Below are positions 1 through 8,710 of a stretch of 64,000 nt of DNA, piece after piece. The position numbers and the translations under genes were made by a program. Numbering within the stretch: the first letter of the stretch is position 1; each line of letters starts with the position of its first letter. This stretch comes from Pseudonocardia abyssalis (GTDB lineage: Bacteria > Actinomycetota > Actinomycetes > Mycobacteriales > Pseudonocardiaceae): contig NZ_JADQDK010000001.1 of NCBI RefSeq assembly GCF_019263705.2, forward strand, positions 62,001 to 126,000, given 5' to 3'. The notes under the pieces were generated by a model. It was not told where the DNA came from and did not search any database. It saw only the letters and a list, made by a program, of their open reading frames with translations.

Positions 1-383
1 ACCTGCTGCTGGTGGGGCACTACTCACCCGGCGGCGGGTTCTCCGGCGGGCTGGTCGCGGGCCTGGCGTTCGTCCTGCGCTACATCGCGGGCGGCGACGT
101 CGGGCTCGGCGCGGTGGTGTCGGTGCGCCCGCCGGTACTGATCGGGTCCGGTCTCACGATCTCGGTCCTCACCGCTCTCGTGCCGCTGGCCCTGGGCGCG
201 CAGGTGCTCTCCAGCGCGAAGCTGGAGGCGACGCTGCCGCTGATCGGCGCCGTGTCCACCCAGACCAGCCTGTTCCTCGACGTCGGCGTGTACGTGCTGA
301 TCGTCGGCGTCGTGCTCGACCTGCTGCGCTCGCTCGGCGCCGGCATCGACCGCGACATGCGCGACGCGGGGGAGCGCCCCTGA
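1..383 (+). CDS. Mrp-type Na+/H+ antiporter MnhB domain (partial, 5' end outside window)
   Basis: Only the last ~126 codons are present; the frame is open from base 3 to the TGA at 381-383. The visible part has the conserved GHYSPGGGFSGG stretch followed by hydrophobic segments, typical of the MnhB domain of the multisubunit cation/proton antiporter. In many actinobacteria this domain is fused to the C-terminus of subunit A, and here subunit C follows directly. It is therefore either the end of a fused MrpA or a separate MrpB; the window cannot decide. It is an integral membrane protein that would work with the next five genes in Na+ or K+ extrusion and pH homeostasis. The stop overlaps the mrpC start by one base. 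Confidence 0.85.
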   Translation, partial: LLLVGHYSPGGGFSGGLVAGLAFVLRYIAGGDVGLGAVVSVRPPVLIGSGLTISVLTALVPLALGAQVLSSAKLEATLPLIGAVSTQTSLFLDVGVYVLIVGVVLDLLRSLGAGIDRDMRDAGERP

Positions 384-853
384 TGACCACCATCAACGTG
401 ATCATGACGCTCACGGTCGGCACCCTGTTCGCCGCGGGCTTCTACCTGCTGCTGCAGCGCTCGCTCATGCGCGTCCTGCTCGGCGTCGTCGTGCTGGGAC
501 ACGGCACCAACCTGCTGCTGCAGATCGTCGCGGGCCCGCCCGGCGCCCCTCCGGTGCTCGGCACGGGCAACGCGGGGGCCGTCACCGACCCACTGCCGCA
601 GGCCCTCGCCCTCACCGCGGTCGTGATCACCTTCGCGCTCACCACCTTCCTGCTGGCGCTGGGCTACCGGTCGTTCGTCCTGGTCGGGCACGACGAGGTG
701 CAGGACGACGTCGAGGACCGCCGTATCGCCTCCCAGACGATGCCGTCCGCGTCGCTGGACGAGGACCACGACCACGCCGACCGGGACCGCCCGGCCGACG
801 ACGACGGGGCCGACGACGACGAGTCCGACGACGCCCGGGCGGTGGCCCGGTGA
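383..853 (+). CDS. mrpC: Mrp antiporter subunit C (NuoK-like)
   Basis: A 156-residue protein with three hydrophobic segments in its first ~100 residues, homologous to complex I subunit NuoK. Subunit C sits in the membrane complex next to subunits A and D. The ATG shares its A with the preceding stop (TGATG-type coupling), and the end overlaps the GTG of mrpD by 4 bases. The last ~50 residues form an acidic, Asp-rich cytoplasmic tail (runs of D, E and H) longer than in typical subunit C proteins of ~115 residues. The tail is probably disordered and its role is unknown. Family identification is strong from operon order and sequence. Confidence 0.9.
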   Translation: MTTINVIMTLTVGTLFAAGFYLLLQRSLMRVLLGVVVLGHGTNLLLQIVAGPPGAPPVLGTGNAGAVTDPLPQALALTAVVITFALTTFLLALGYRSFVLVGHDEVQDDVEDRRIASQTMPSASLDEDHDHADRDRPADDDGADDDESDDARAVAR

Positions 854-2403
854 ACCCCGCCGTCAACACCAGCCCGTACGCGTGGTTGCTCGCCCTGCCC
901 GTGCTGCTGCCGATACTCGGTGCGGCGCTGACCGTCATCGGGAGCCGCTCGCCCACGCTGCAGCGGGTCGTCGGCATCGTCGTGCTCGTCGCGGTGTCGG
1001 CGATCGCGGGTGTGCTGCTGGTGGTCTGCGACGGGTCCGGGCCGGTGGTGGCCTCGCTCGGCGGCTGGGCCGCGCCCGTCGGCATCGCGCTGGTGGCCGA
1101 CCGGCTCTCGGCGCTGCTGCTGCTGGTCTCGACGTTGGTGACGCTCGCGGTGCTGGTCTACGCGATCGACCAGCGCATCGCCGACTACGGCCGGGGCACC
1201 GCCAGCACCACGTTCCACCCGATGTACCTGATGCTCTCGGCCGGGGTGTCGCTCGCGTACCTCACCGGCGACCTGTTCTCGCTGTTCGTGGCGTTCGAGA
1301 TCATGCTGACGGCGTCCTACGTCCTCATCACGCGGCGCACGAGCGCGAAGAAGATCCGCGCCGGGATGACGTACGTGACGGTCAGCCTGCTGTCCTCGCT
1401 GCTGTTCCTCACCGCGATCGCGCTGGTCTACGCGGCCACCGGCACGGTCAACCTCGCCGACCTCGCGGGCCGCGTCGAGCTCCTGCCGCCGGGTCTGGCC
1501 ACCGTGCTCGGCCTGATGCTGCTGCTGGTGTTCGGGATCAAGGCCGCGATGGTGCCGCTGCACTTCTGGCTGCCCGACAGCTACCCGAACGCCCCCGGCC
1601 CCGTGGCGGCGCTGTTCGCGGGCCTGCTGACCAAGGTCGGCTTCTACGCCATGCTGCGCACCCAGACGCTGCTGTTCCCCCGCGAGGAGCCGTGGGGGCT
1701 GCTGCTGGTGATCGCCACCGCCACCATGCTCGTCGGCGCCCTCGGGGCGCTCGCGCAGAACGACATGAACCGGCTGCTGTCGTTCCTGCTGGTGAGCCAC
1801 ATCGGTTTCATGCTGTTCGGGCTCGCGGTGTTCGACGCCGCCTCGGTGTCCGGCGCCGCGCTCTACGCCGCGCACCACATCACGGTGCTGGCCACGCTGT
1901 TCCTGGTCAGCGGTCTGATCACCCGGCGCACCGGCACCGTCCTGCTCGACGAGATGGGCGGGCTGCTGCGCACCGCGCCGTGGCTCGCGGCCCTCTACGC
2001 CGTCCCCGCGCTCACGCTGGCCGGCGTGCCGCCGACGGCCGGGTTCGTCGCGAAGCTGGCGCTGCTGCAGGCCGGCGCGGCGGCCGGGCTGTGGCCCACC
2101 GTCGTCGCCGGGGTGGTGATCGTGGCCAGCCTGCTCACCCTCTACGCGCTCGCGCGGGTGTGGGTGCGCGTGTTCTGGGGCGAGCCGAAGGCCGCCCTGC
2201 CCGACGACGACCCCGACGACGAGGTGCTGGTGGGCACGTCGCGCACGCCCGCGCCGATGTTCGCGGCGACGGCCGGGCTGGTCGTGGTGAGCCTGGCGAT
2301 CGCGGCGTTCGCGGGGCCGCTCACCGCGGTCACCGGGCGCGCCGGGGTCGACCTGCTCGACCGCGAGCCGTACCTGCTCGCCGTGCTGGGAGCGGAGCGA
2401 TGA
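850..2403 (+). CDS. mrpD: Mrp antiporter subunit D (NuoN/NuoM-like)
   Basis: A 517-residue polytopic membrane protein of the proton-translocating NADH-quinone oxidoreductase subunit family. Visible landmarks are the conserved FEIML glutamate segment, the GIKAAMVPLHFWLPDSYPNAP loop region (conserved Lys, His and Pro) and the later conserved Lys/His segments (AQNDMNRLLSFLLVSHIGF). With MrpA it forms the ion-translocating module. It starts with GTG overlapping mrpC by 4 bases and ends overlapping the mrpE ATG (ATGA), so it is translationally coupled. A short acidic loop (DDDPDDE) precedes the last two membrane segments. Confidence 0.95.
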   Translation: MNPAVNTSPYAWLLALPVLLPILGAALTVIGSRSPTLQRVVGIVVLVAVSAIAGVLLVVCDGSGPVVASLGGWAAPVGIALVADRLSALLLLVSTLVTLAVLVYAIDQRIADYGRGTASTTFHPMYLMLSAGVSLAYLTGDLFSLFVAFEIMLTASYVLITRRTSAKKIRAGMTYVTVSLLSSLLFLTAIALVYAATGTVNLADLAGRVELLPPGLATVLGLMLLLVFGIKAAMVPLHFWLPDSYPNAPGPVAALFAGLLTKVGFYAMLRTQTLLFPREEPWGLLLVIATATMLVGALGALAQNDMNRLLSFLLVSHIGFMLFGLAVFDAASVSGAALYAAHHITVLATLFLVSGLITRRTGTVLLDEMGGLLRTAPWLAALYAVPALTLAGVPPTAGFVAKLALLQAGAAAGLWPTVVAGVVIVASLLTLYALARVWVRVFWGEPKAALPDDDPDDEVLVGTSRTPAPMFAATAGLVVVSLAIAAFAGPLTAVTGRAGVDLLDREPYLLAVLGAER

Positions 2404-2930
2404 ACCGTGCGGTGAGCGTGGCCTGGCTGGCGCTGGTGTGGGTGCTGCTGTGGGGGTCGTTCACGCTGCTGACGATCGTCGGCGGGGCGCTGCTCGGGTA
2501 CGTCCTCACCGCGATCTGGCGGCCGGGGACGGTGGAGAAGCGGCTGCCGGTGCGGCCGCTCGCGCTCCTGCGGTTGGTCGGGTTCCTCGCGCGCGACCTG
2601 GTGGTGTCCTCGGGCGAGGTGAGCCGGCAGACGCTGCGCCACGGGCCGCGGACGCTCGGCGCGGTGCTGGAGCTGCCGCTGCTCAGCGACTCCGACCGGG
2701 TCGTCGCGCTCGTCGCCGGGGCCTACACGCTCTCGCCGGGCACGCTGGTCCTGCAGATCGACCTGCGCCAGAGCCGCTGGTACATCTACGTCGTCGGGCC
2801 GCGCGACGCCGCGGGGGTCGAGACGGCCCGCCGTTCCGCGCTGGGCATCCAGCGACGGGTCCTCGCGGCCTTCGGCACACCGGAGGAGCACGCGGCGGCA
2901 CTGGAGCTGGAGAGGGCGTGCACGGGCTGA
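2400..2930 (+). CDS. mrpE: Mrp antiporter subunit E
   Basis: A 176-residue protein with two N-terminal membrane segments followed by the cytoplasmic MnhE domain, including the YTLSPGTLVLQID stretch typical of the family. The ATG at 2400 overlaps the mrpD stop (ATGA) and the TGA overlaps the mrpF ATG by one base. Subunit E is a small accessory membrane subunit needed for assembly or full activity of the Mrp complex. Operon position (after D, before F) supports the call. Confidence 0.92.
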   Translation: MNRAVSVAWLALVWVLLWGSFTLLTIVGGALLGYVLTAIWRPGTVEKRLPVRPLALLRLVGFLARDLVVSSGEVSRQTLRHGPRTLGAVLELPLLSDSDRVVALVAGAYTLSPGTLVLQIDLRQSRWYIYVVGPRDAAGVETARRSALGIQRRVLAAFGTPEEHAAALELERACTG

Positions 2931-3196
2931 TGGACCTCGTCTACGTGATCGTGCTCGGGATCCTGGTCCTGGCGGGCCTGCTCACGCTCGTGCGGCTGTT
3001 CCGCGGGCCCGACACGCTCGACCGGATCGCCGCCCTCGACGTGTTCGTCGTCCTGATCATCGGGGCCACCGCGGTGTACGTGGCGTTCTACCGCGACGGC
3101 TCGAACATCCCGCTGCTGGTGGCGTTCGCGCTGGTCGCCTTCGTGGGGTCCGCCACCGCCGCGCGGCTGGCCGAGCGACGGGAGTGGCACCGGTGA
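2930..3196 (+). CDS. mrpF: Mrp antiporter subunit F
   Basis: An 88-residue protein with three membrane helices and the conserved FRGPDTLDRIAALD segment between the first two, a hallmark of MnhF/PhaF. The ATG at 2930 overlaps the mrpE stop. A GTG four codons upstream (2918) is also in frame, but the overlapping ATG fits the coupling seen throughout the operon. The stop overlaps the GTG of mrpG. Confidence 0.92.
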   Translation: MDLVYVIVLGILVLAGLLTLVRLFRGPDTLDRIAALDVFVVLIIGATAVYVAFYRDGSNIPLLVAFALVAFVGSATAARLAERREWHR

Positions 3197-3558
3197 ACCC
3201 CGACGTGTTCTGGGACGTCGTCTCCGCCGCCCTGCTGCTGGCGGGTGCGATCCAGTGCCTGCTGGGGGCGCTCGGCCTCGTCCGGCTGCCCAGCGTGCTG
3301 TCGCGGCTGCAGGCGGCCACGAAGCCGCAGACACTCGGGCTGTTCCTCATCCTGGCGGGGGCCGCCCTGCGGGTCCCGCTCGACAGCGCGGTCACGCTGC
3401 TGCTCGTCGCGGTGTTCCAGCTGATCACCGCGCCGGTGATCGCGCAGCTCGTCGGGCGGTCGGCGTACAACGGCGGTTCGGTGCAGCCGCGGCTGCTCGT
3501 CGTCGACGAGCTGGCGCCGCGGATGCCGAGCGAGGGGCCGGAACCCCCGCCGTCATAA
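3193..3558 (+). CDS. mrpG: Mrp antiporter subunit G
   Basis: A 121-residue protein with three hydrophobic segments and the conserved LGALGLVRLPSVLSRLQAATK stretch of MnhG/PhaG. GTG at 3193 overlaps the mrpF stop (GTGA). An in-frame GTG at 3184 lies inside mrpF and is less likely. It is the last gene of the antiporter operon; the next gene begins 9 bp later with its own -10 element, so the operon probably ends here. The C-terminal ~25 residues are proline- and glutamate-rich. Confidence 0.9.
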   Translation: MNPDVFWDVVSAALLLAGAIQCLLGALGLVRLPSVLSRLQAATKPQTLGLFLILAGAALRVPLDSAVTLLLVAVFQLITAPVIAQLVGRSAYNGGSVQPRLLVVDELAPRMPSEGPEPPPS

Positions 3559-3561
3559 GGT
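3556..3561 (+). promoter_or_regulatory. -10 element of leaderless promoter (gamma-carbonic anhydrase gene)
   Basis: TAAGGT, six bases before the GTG at 3568, with no ribosome-binding site between them. This is the spacing of leaderless actinobacterial transcripts. It overlaps the mrpG stop codon. No clear -35 was found. Confidence 0.45.
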
Positions 3562-3567
3562 GGTCCG

Positions 3568-4086
3568 GTGCCTCTCTACGCGCTCGGTGACGTCGAACCC
3601 GACATCCATCCCGACGCCTACGTCCACCCGGACGCCGTCGTGATCGGCGATGTGAGGATCGGCGCGGAGTCCTCGGTGTGGCCCACGGCGGTGCTCCGCG
3701 GCGACGACGGCCACATCGTGGTCGGGGCGCGCACGAGCATCCAGGACGGCACGATCATCCACACCACGCTCGAGCGGCCGACGATCATCGGCGACGAGGT
3801 GACGGTCGGGCACAACGTGCACATCGAGGGCGCCACGATCGGCGACCGCGCACTCATCTCGTCGGGCTCGGTGGTGCTCAACGGGTCCTCGGTCGGCGAG
3901 GGCGCGATCGTCGCCGCCGGTGCCGTGGTGTCGCCGAAGGCCGTGGTCCCGCCCCGGACGATGGCGCTGGGGATCCCGGCGCGGGTGCGCGAGGGCTTCG
4001 AGGTGCCGGTCGACGCCACCTCCTACGCGGTCACGTCCTACATCCAGCGCGGTAAGCGGTTCCGCGCCGAGCTGCGGAGGCTCTGA
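3568..4086 (+). CDS. Gamma-class carbonic anhydrase family protein (left-handed beta-helix)
   Basis: A 172-residue hexapeptide-repeat protein. Its repeats ([50 protein letters not shown]) and the histidines of IIHTT and VGHNVH match the gamma-carbonic anhydrase/YrdA family, whose trimers bind zinc with three His. Catalytic activity of such short bacterial members is often unproven, so hydratase function is an inference. The start is the GTG six bases after a -10 element. It runs into ung with a one-base overlap (TGATGG), so the two are probably co-transcribed. Confidence 0.85.
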   Translation: MPLYALGDVEPDIHPDAYVHPDAVVIGDVRIGAESSVWPTAVLRGDDGHIVVGARTSIQDGTIIHTTLERPTIIGDEVTVGHNVHIEGATIGDRALISSGSVVLNGSSVGEGAIVAAGAVVSPKAVVPPRTMALGIPARVREGFEVPVDATSYAVTSYIQRGKRFRAELRRL

Positions 4087-4763
4087 TGGCCAAACCACTG
4101 CACGAGGTCGTCGAGGCCGGATGGGCGCAGGCATTGGAGCCGGTCGCCCCGGTGATCGCCGACATGGGGGAGTTCCTGCGCGCGGAGATGGGGGCCGGGC
4201 GGCGCTACCTGCCGGCCGGGGCCAACGTCCTGCGCGCCTTCACCCAGCCCTTCGACGCCGTGCGCGTGCTGATCGTCGGCCAGGACCCGTACCCGACGCC
4301 CGGGCACGCGATCGGGCTGTCGTTCTCGGTGGCGCCGGAGACGAAGCCGGTGCCGCGCTCGCTGGCCAACATCTTCCGCGAGTACAGCGACGACCTCGGC
4401 CACCCGACGCCGACCACCGGCGACCTGACGCCGTGGGCCGAGCAGGGCGTGCTGCTGCTCAACCGCGTCCTCACGGTGGAGCCGGGCAACCCGGGGTCGC
4501 ACCGTGACAAGGGCTGGGAGCAGGTCACCGAGCAGGCGATCCGTGCGCTCGTCGACCGCGACGGGGAGCCGCTCGTGGCGATCCTGTGGGGCCGCGACGC
4601 CCGCAACCTCGCCCCGCTGCTCGTCGACGTGCCGCTGGTGGAGTCGGCGCACCCGTCCCCGATGTCGGCCGACCGCGGGTTCTTCGGCTCCAAGCCGTTC
4701 AGCCGCGTCAACGACCTGCTCGAGGAGATCGGCGGCGACCCCGTCGACTGGAAGCTGCCGTAG
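4086..4763 (+). CDS. ung: Uracil-DNA glycosylase (family 1)
   Basis: A 225-residue enzyme that excises uracil from DNA as the first step of base excision repair. The catalytic water-activating loop GQDPYP (Asp67), the LLNRVLTV strand, and the [17 protein letters not shown] loop (His189, minor-groove reading) are all intact, and the length is normal. The ATG overlaps the stop of the previous gene. M. tuberculosis ung (Rv2976c) sits in the same neighbourhood near recG. Confidence 0.97.
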   Translation: MAKPLHEVVEAGWAQALEPVAPVIADMGEFLRAEMGAGRRYLPAGANVLRAFTQPFDAVRVLIVGQDPYPTPGHAIGLSFSVAPETKPVPRSLANIFREYSDDLGHPTPTTGDLTPWAEQGVLLLNRVLTVEPGNPGSHRDKGWEQVTEQAIRALVDRDGEPLVAILWGRDARNLAPLLVDVPLVESAHPSPMSADRGFFGSKPFSRVNDLLEEIGGDPVDWKLP

Positions 4764-4818
4764 CGCCGGGCGGCCCGCCGCCCGGACCGGCCGCGGGGAA
4801 CGGCCCTTGCCGCGGCAC

Positions 4819-4855
4819 TGAACACGCGTTTAGCATGCTGAACATGCGTTCAGCA
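4819..4855 (+). promoter_or_regulatory. Tandem TetR operators over the promoter and start of the tetR-P450 operon
   Basis: Two 17-bp boxes exactly 20 bp apart, at 4819-4835 and 4839-4855, both of the form TGAACAYGCGTTYAGCA. Each contains an inverted repeat, TGAAC-n4-GTTCA, perfect in the second box. The first box covers the -10 (TAGCAT, 4831-4836); the second covers the predicted transcription start and first codons. A -35 (TTGCCG, 4807-4812) lies 18 bp upstream of the -10. This arrangement fits autorepression by the TetR protein encoded immediately downstream. Confidence 0.65.
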
Positions 4856-5530
4856 CCGGCGGCAGGCACCGGAGACCTCACCGCCCGCGCGCGCATCCGC
4901 GACGCCGCGGTCGAGGTGTTCGGCAGCACCGGGTTCGACGCGCCGGTGCGCGCCGTGGCCGCCCGGGCCGGGGTCAGCCCCGGCCTGCTCAACCACCACT
5001 TCGGATCGAAGGACGGGCTACGCGCCGCGTGCGACGAGCACGTGCTGCGCCGGATCCGCGAGGCCAAGACCGACGCCGTCACGGGCAGCCCGGCGGCGGC
5101 CCTCGCCCGGCTCGCGGCCGTCGAGGAGCACGCTCCGCTCGCCGCGTACGTCCTGCAGGCGCTGCAGGCCGGTGGGGACCTGGCCGCCGCGTTCGTCGAG
5201 CAGATGGTGTCCGACGCCGAGGGCTACCTGGCCGCGGGTGTCGCGGCCGGCACGGTGCGGCCCAGCCGGGACCCGGCGGCGCGCGCCCGCCACCTCACGC
5301 TCTCCGCCCTGGGCTCGCTGCTGCTGCACGCCCGCCTGCGGGCCGGTGGCACCGACCTGCCCGGGCTGCTGCGGCACGTCGCCGACAGCGCGACGCTGCC
5401 CGCCCTGGAGATCTACACCGAGGGGCTGTTCACCGACCGCAGCATGCTCGACGACTACCTGATGCAGGTCCCGGACCCGCCCGGCCCACCCGCCGACCCG
5501 GTCCCCACCCCTGTCCAGGAGTCCCCATGA
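4844..5530 (+). CDS. TetR/AcrR family transcriptional regulator
   Basis: A 228-residue regulator. An N-terminal helix-turn-helix (about residues 15-60) includes VRAVAARAGVSPGLLNHHFGSKDGL, the TetR recognition-helix signature, followed by a helical ligand-binding domain. The start is taken at ATG 4844 because a -10 (TAGCAT) lies 7 bases upstream, implying a leaderless mRNA; ATG 4835 in the same frame would add three residues. The C-terminal ~20 residues are Pro-rich. It overlaps the P450 start by 4 bases, so it probably represses itself and the P450. The ligand is unknown. Confidence 0.88.
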   Translation: MRSAPAAGTGDLTARARIRDAAVEVFGSTGFDAPVRAVAARAGVSPGLLNHHFGSKDGLRAACDEHVLRRIREAKTDAVTGSPAAALARLAAVEEHAPLAAYVLQALQAGGDLAAAFVEQMVSDAEGYLAAGVAAGTVRPSRDPAARARHLTLSALGSLLLHARLRAGGTDLPGLLRHVADSATLPALEIYTEGLFTDRSMLDDYLMQVPDPPGPPADPVPTPVQESP

Positions 5531-6738
5531 GCACGCCCGTGCACGACACACCGTTCGTCATCGACGGACCCGAGTTCCTCGCCGACCCGCACCGCCACTA
5601 CGACCGCCTGCGCCGCGAGGCACCCGTCGCGATCGGTGGCATGTCGGTGCTCCCGGGGCAGCAGATCCACTTCCTCGCCCGCTACGCCGACTGCGTGGCA
5701 CTGACGACCGACCCGCGCTTCCGCCGGGTCGCCCCCGACGGCACCCCGCCCGCCCTGCCCGAGGCGCTGCGCCTGCTGGCCGTCGACTCGATGATCCTCA
5801 AGGACGATCCGGAGCACCACCGGCTGCGCCGGCTGGTGAGCAGGCCGTTCACCCCGGCGGCGGTCGGGCGCCTCGCCGAGCGGGTCCACGCGGTCACCGG
5901 CGACCTGCTCGACGGGTTCGTCGCCGGCCGCCCGGTCGACCTGCAGCGGGACTACGCGATCCCGATCCCGGTCACCGTGATCAGCGAGATGGTCGGGCTG
6001 GGCCACGACGAGCGGGCCATCTTCCACGAGGGGATGCGGCTGCTGGTCGACGGCCTGTCCGCACTCGGCATGGACGAGGCGGTCCGCCGGATGGAGGACC
6101 TGACCGGGTTCGTGCGCGAACTGGTCGCCCGCCGCCGCGCCACGCCGGGCGAGGACATCATGAGCGGCCTGGTCCGCGCCTCCGACGACGGTGACCGCCT
6201 CACCGACGACGAGATCGTCGCGCTGGTCTTCCTGCTCGTCGGCGCCGGCTACGAGACGACCTACAACCTGATCGGCAACGGCGTCCTCGCGCTGCTGCGC
6301 CATCCCGACCAGCTCGCCCTGCTGGTCCGGCGCCCGGAGCTGATCGACACGGCGGTGGAGGAGATCCTCCGCTGGACGGGCACGGTCGGCGGCACGAAGC
6401 CGACCTACGCCGCGGAGGAGGTCGAGTGGCACGGCGTGCGGATCCCGCGGGGCGCCATGGTGATGCCGCTGCTGGCCTCGGCCAACCGGGACCCGGCCGT
6501 GTTCGACCGGCCCGAGGAGTTCGACATCACCCGGTCCCCGAACCCGCACATCGCGTTCAGCCGCGGCGCGCACTTCTGCCTGGGTGCGAACCTGGCCCGG
6601 ATGGAGGCCCGGATCGCGATCGGCAACCTGCTGGCCCGGTTCCCCGGGACCCGGCTCGCCGTGGACCCGGCCGACCTGGCCACCGAGCCGACCCCGCTGA
6701 TGGTGCGGCTCCGCGGGCTGCCGGTCGTCCCGGCCTGA
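5527..6738 (+). CDS. Cytochrome P450
   Basis: A 403-residue soluble bacterial P450. The I-helix oxygen-activation motif GAGYETT (239-245), the ExxR pair Glu279/Arg282 and the haem-ligand loop FSRGAHFCLG with Cys351 are intact. It hydroxylates an unknown substrate with electrons from a ferredoxin; no ferredoxin or reductase gene is adjacent. The ATG overlaps the TetR stop (ATGA), so the pair forms one operon under TetR control. The CYP family cannot be assigned by eye. It ends 70 bp from convergent rpmB, with a hairpin between. Confidence 0.93.
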   Translation: MSTPVHDTPFVIDGPEFLADPHRHYDRLRREAPVAIGGMSVLPGQQIHFLARYADCVALTTDPRFRRVAPDGTPPALPEALRLLAVDSMILKDDPEHHRLRRLVSRPFTPAAVGRLAERVHAVTGDLLDGFVAGRPVDLQRDYAIPIPVTVISEMVGLGHDERAIFHEGMRLLVDGLSALGMDEAVRRMEDLTGFVRELVARRRATPGEDIMSGLVRASDDGDRLTDDEIVALVFLLVGAGYETTYNLIGNGVLALLRHPDQLALLVRRPELIDTAVEEILRWTGTVGGTKPTYAAEEVEWHGVRIPRGAMVMPLLASANRDPAVFDRPEEFDITRSPNPHIAFSRGAHFCLGANLARMEARIAIGNLLARFPGTRLAVDPADLATEPTPLMVRLRGLPVVPA

Positions 6739-6759
6739 TCCGCCCCGCAGACGGCGAAC

Positions 6760-6785
6760 GGCACCTCCGCCGTGGCGGGGGTGCC
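6760..6785. terminator. Bidirectional terminator hairpin between P450 and rpmB
   Basis: Twelve-base arms (GGCACCTCCGCC / GGCGGGGGTGCC) with one G-T wobble and a 2-base loop, in the 70-bp gap between convergent genes. There is no T-run, as is usual in GC-rich actinobacteria. Confidence 0.6.
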
Positions 6786-6808
6786 GTCGTCGGTGCGTCG
6801 GTGTGCGC

Positions 6809-7003
6809 TCAGGCGCGCGCGACCTTGCCGGCCTTGAGGCAGGAGGTGCACACGTTGAGGCGGGTACGGTTACCGCCGGTGGTGAGACGGGCCCGAACGG
6901 TCTGGATGTTCGGGTTCCAGCGGCGGTTGGTGCGGCGGTGCGAGTGCGAGACGGACATGCCGAAGCCCGGACCCTTGCTACAGACGTCGCAGACGGCAGC
7001 CAC
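6809..7003 (-). CDS. rpmB: 50S ribosomal protein L28
   Basis: A 64-residue basic ribosomal protein. The sequence has the L28 landmarks [14 protein letters not shown] and a CxxC pair near each end (CDVC at the N-terminus, CTSC near the C-terminus), so this is the zinc-binding (C+) form. It starts with GTG at 7003, eight bases after a GAGGAG ribosome-binding site on the minus strand. It is divergent from dak2 (109-bp gap), the arrangement seen in other actinobacteria (rpmB next to dak2-recG). Confidence 0.95.
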   Translation of the reverse strand: MAAVCDVCSKGPGFGMSVSHSHRRTNRRWNPNIQTVRARLTTGGNRTRLNVCTSCLKAGKVARA

Positions 7004-7098
7004 GTCGAACTCCTCGAATCGGGGATACGCCGGGATGCCCCGGACGTGAACCACGAGGATACCTGCGGCGTCCCGGGCGGCGCACACCCCCCGGTCAC

Positions 7099-7104
7099 TA
7101 CGCT
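7099..7104 (+). promoter_or_regulatory. -10 element of leaderless dak2-recG promoter
   Basis: TACGCT, seven bases before the GTG at 7112. There is no ribosome-binding site, so the transcript is predicted to be leaderless. Confidence 0.45.
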
Positions 7105-7111
7105 CGCCGAC

Positions 7112-8710
7112 GTGCCCCCGATCCTCGACGCCGCCCTGCTCACCGGCTGGGCGAAGGCCGCGGTGGGGTCGCTGGAGCGGCACCGCGCGGAGATCGACCG
7201 GATCAACGTCTTCCCGGTGCCCGACGGCGACACCGGCACCAACCTGCTGCTCACCATGCGGGCCGCGCTCGACGCCGTCGGCCGCGGGGAGCCGCAGGTG
7301 GCGGCCGCACTGGCCCGGGGAGCGCTGATCGGGGCCCGCGGCAACTCCGGGGTGATCCTCTCGCAGGTGCTGCGCGGGGTGTCCGACGCCGTCGCGGCGA
7401 AGGCCGGGCCGTCGGCGGGCGGGAAGGTGCTGGCCGACGGGCTGGGCCGTGCGCACCGCCTCGCGACCGCCGCGGTCACCCGGCCCCGCGAGGGCACGGT
7501 GCTCTCGGTGCTGTCCGCTGCGGCCGTCGCGTCGGTGGCCGTGGGCTCCGACCGGCTCGACGCGGTGGCCGTCGCCGCCGCCGACGCCGCCCGCGAGGCC
7601 CTGCGCGAGACCACCGGACAGCTGCCCGAGCTGGCCCGCGCCGGGGTCGTCGACGCCGGGGGCATGGGCCTCTACCTCGTCCTGGACGCCCTCGCGACGC
7701 TGGCCAGCGGCCGCTCCGGGGCCGGGGTGCCCGAGCCGTCGGGGGAACGGGGGCCCACCCGCGGCCGCGACGCGCTCGTCGCCGCGCGGGAGTCGGGCAG
7801 CTCGGCGTTCGACTACGAGGTCATGTACCTGCTCGACGCCCCCGACGAGGCCGTCGCCGTGCTCCGCGGGGAACTCGACGAGCTGGGCGACTCGGTGGCC
7901 GTCGTCGGCGACGGGGCGGGCACCTGGAACGTCCACGTGCACTGCACCGACGTCGGGGCGGCGATCGAGGCGGGCGTCGTCGCCGGGCGGCCGTACCGGA
8001 TCACCGTGGTGCGCTTCGCCGACCAGCTCGCGCCGGCCCCCGACCGGTTCGACCGCCGCCGCGCCGTCGTCCTCGTCGCGGAGGGGGCGGAGCTGGCCGA
8101 CCTGGCCCGGTCGGCGGGGGCCGACGTGCTGGCCCGCGCCGACGCCGTCGACGACGGGGCGCTGCACCGGGCGCTGGTCGCCACCCGCGCGCGGCACGTC
8201 GTCCTGCTGCCGTCGGACATCGAGCTCTACGAGGTCGCGGAGCGCGCCGCGGCGGCGGCCCGGCGCGACGGCCAGGAGGTGCAGGTCCTGCCCACGGCGT
8301 CGGTGCTGCAGGGGCTCTCCGCGCTCGCGGTGCACGACCCGGAGCGGCGCGCGGCCGACGACGTCGTCGCGATGGCGGAGGCCGCCGCGCTCACCCGCAC
8401 CGCGTCGCTCGTCGTCGCCGAGACCGAGGCGATGACGTGGGTGGGGCGCTGCGAGCCCGGCGAGGTGCTGGGCCTGTCCGACGGCGAGGTCGTGCTCATC
8501 GCGCCGGACCTGGCTGTCGGTGCCCTGTGGTTGGCTCACCGCATGCTGACCGCGGGCGGCGAGATCGTCACGGCGCTGCTCGGGGAGGGCGCCGCCGACG
8601 AGCTGGGCGAGGGACTGGCCGCCGACCTGCGGCGCACCCACCCCGAGATCGACGTCGTGGTCCACCGGGGCGGGCAGACCGACCATCCGATCGTGTTGGG
8701 AGTGGAGTGA
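7112..8710 (+). CDS. DAK2 domain fusion protein (YloV/FakA-like)
   Basis: A 532-residue two-domain protein. The N-terminal DAK2/DhaL kinase-like domain (about 1-200) carries [18 protein letters not shown] (conserved aspartates that bind Mg-ATP), [11 protein letters not shown] and [11 protein letters not shown]. The C-terminal half is the DegV-associated domain. Homologues include the fatty-acid kinase subunit FakA of Firmicutes; in actinobacteria the substrate is unproven. It overlaps recG by 4 bases, a conserved pair (Rv2974c-Rv2973c). Confidence 0.88.
   Translation: MPPILDAALLTGWAKAAVGSLERHRAEIDRINVFPVPDGDTGTNLLLTMRAALDAVGRGEPQVAAALARGALIGARGNSGVILSQVLRGVSDAVAAKAGPSAGGKVLADGLGRAHRLATAAVTRPREGTVLSVLSAAAVASVAVGSDRLDAVAVAAADAAREALRETTGQLPELARAGVVDAGGMGLYLVLDALATLASGRSGAGVPEPSGERGPTRGRDALVAARESGSSAFDYEVMYLLDAPDEAVAVLRGELDELGDSVAVVGDGAGTWNVHVHCTDVGAAIEAGVVAGRPYRITVVRFADQLAPAPDRFDRRRAVVLVAEGAELADLARSAGADVLARADAVDDGALHRALVATRARHVVLLPSDIELYEVAERAAAAARRDGQEVQVLPTASVLQGLSALAVHDPERRAADDVVAMAEAAALTRTASLVVAETEAMTWVGRCEPGEVLGLSDGEVVLIAPDLAVGALWLAHRMLTAGGEIVTALLGEGAADELGEGLAADLRRTHPEIDVVVHRGGQTDHPIVLGVE

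Noticed and set aside
6550..6590. The P450 haem loop has Ser instead of Gly in FSRGAHFCLG
   Set aside because: Serine is a permitted residue at this position in the bacterial P450 signature; Cys351 and flanking residues are normal.
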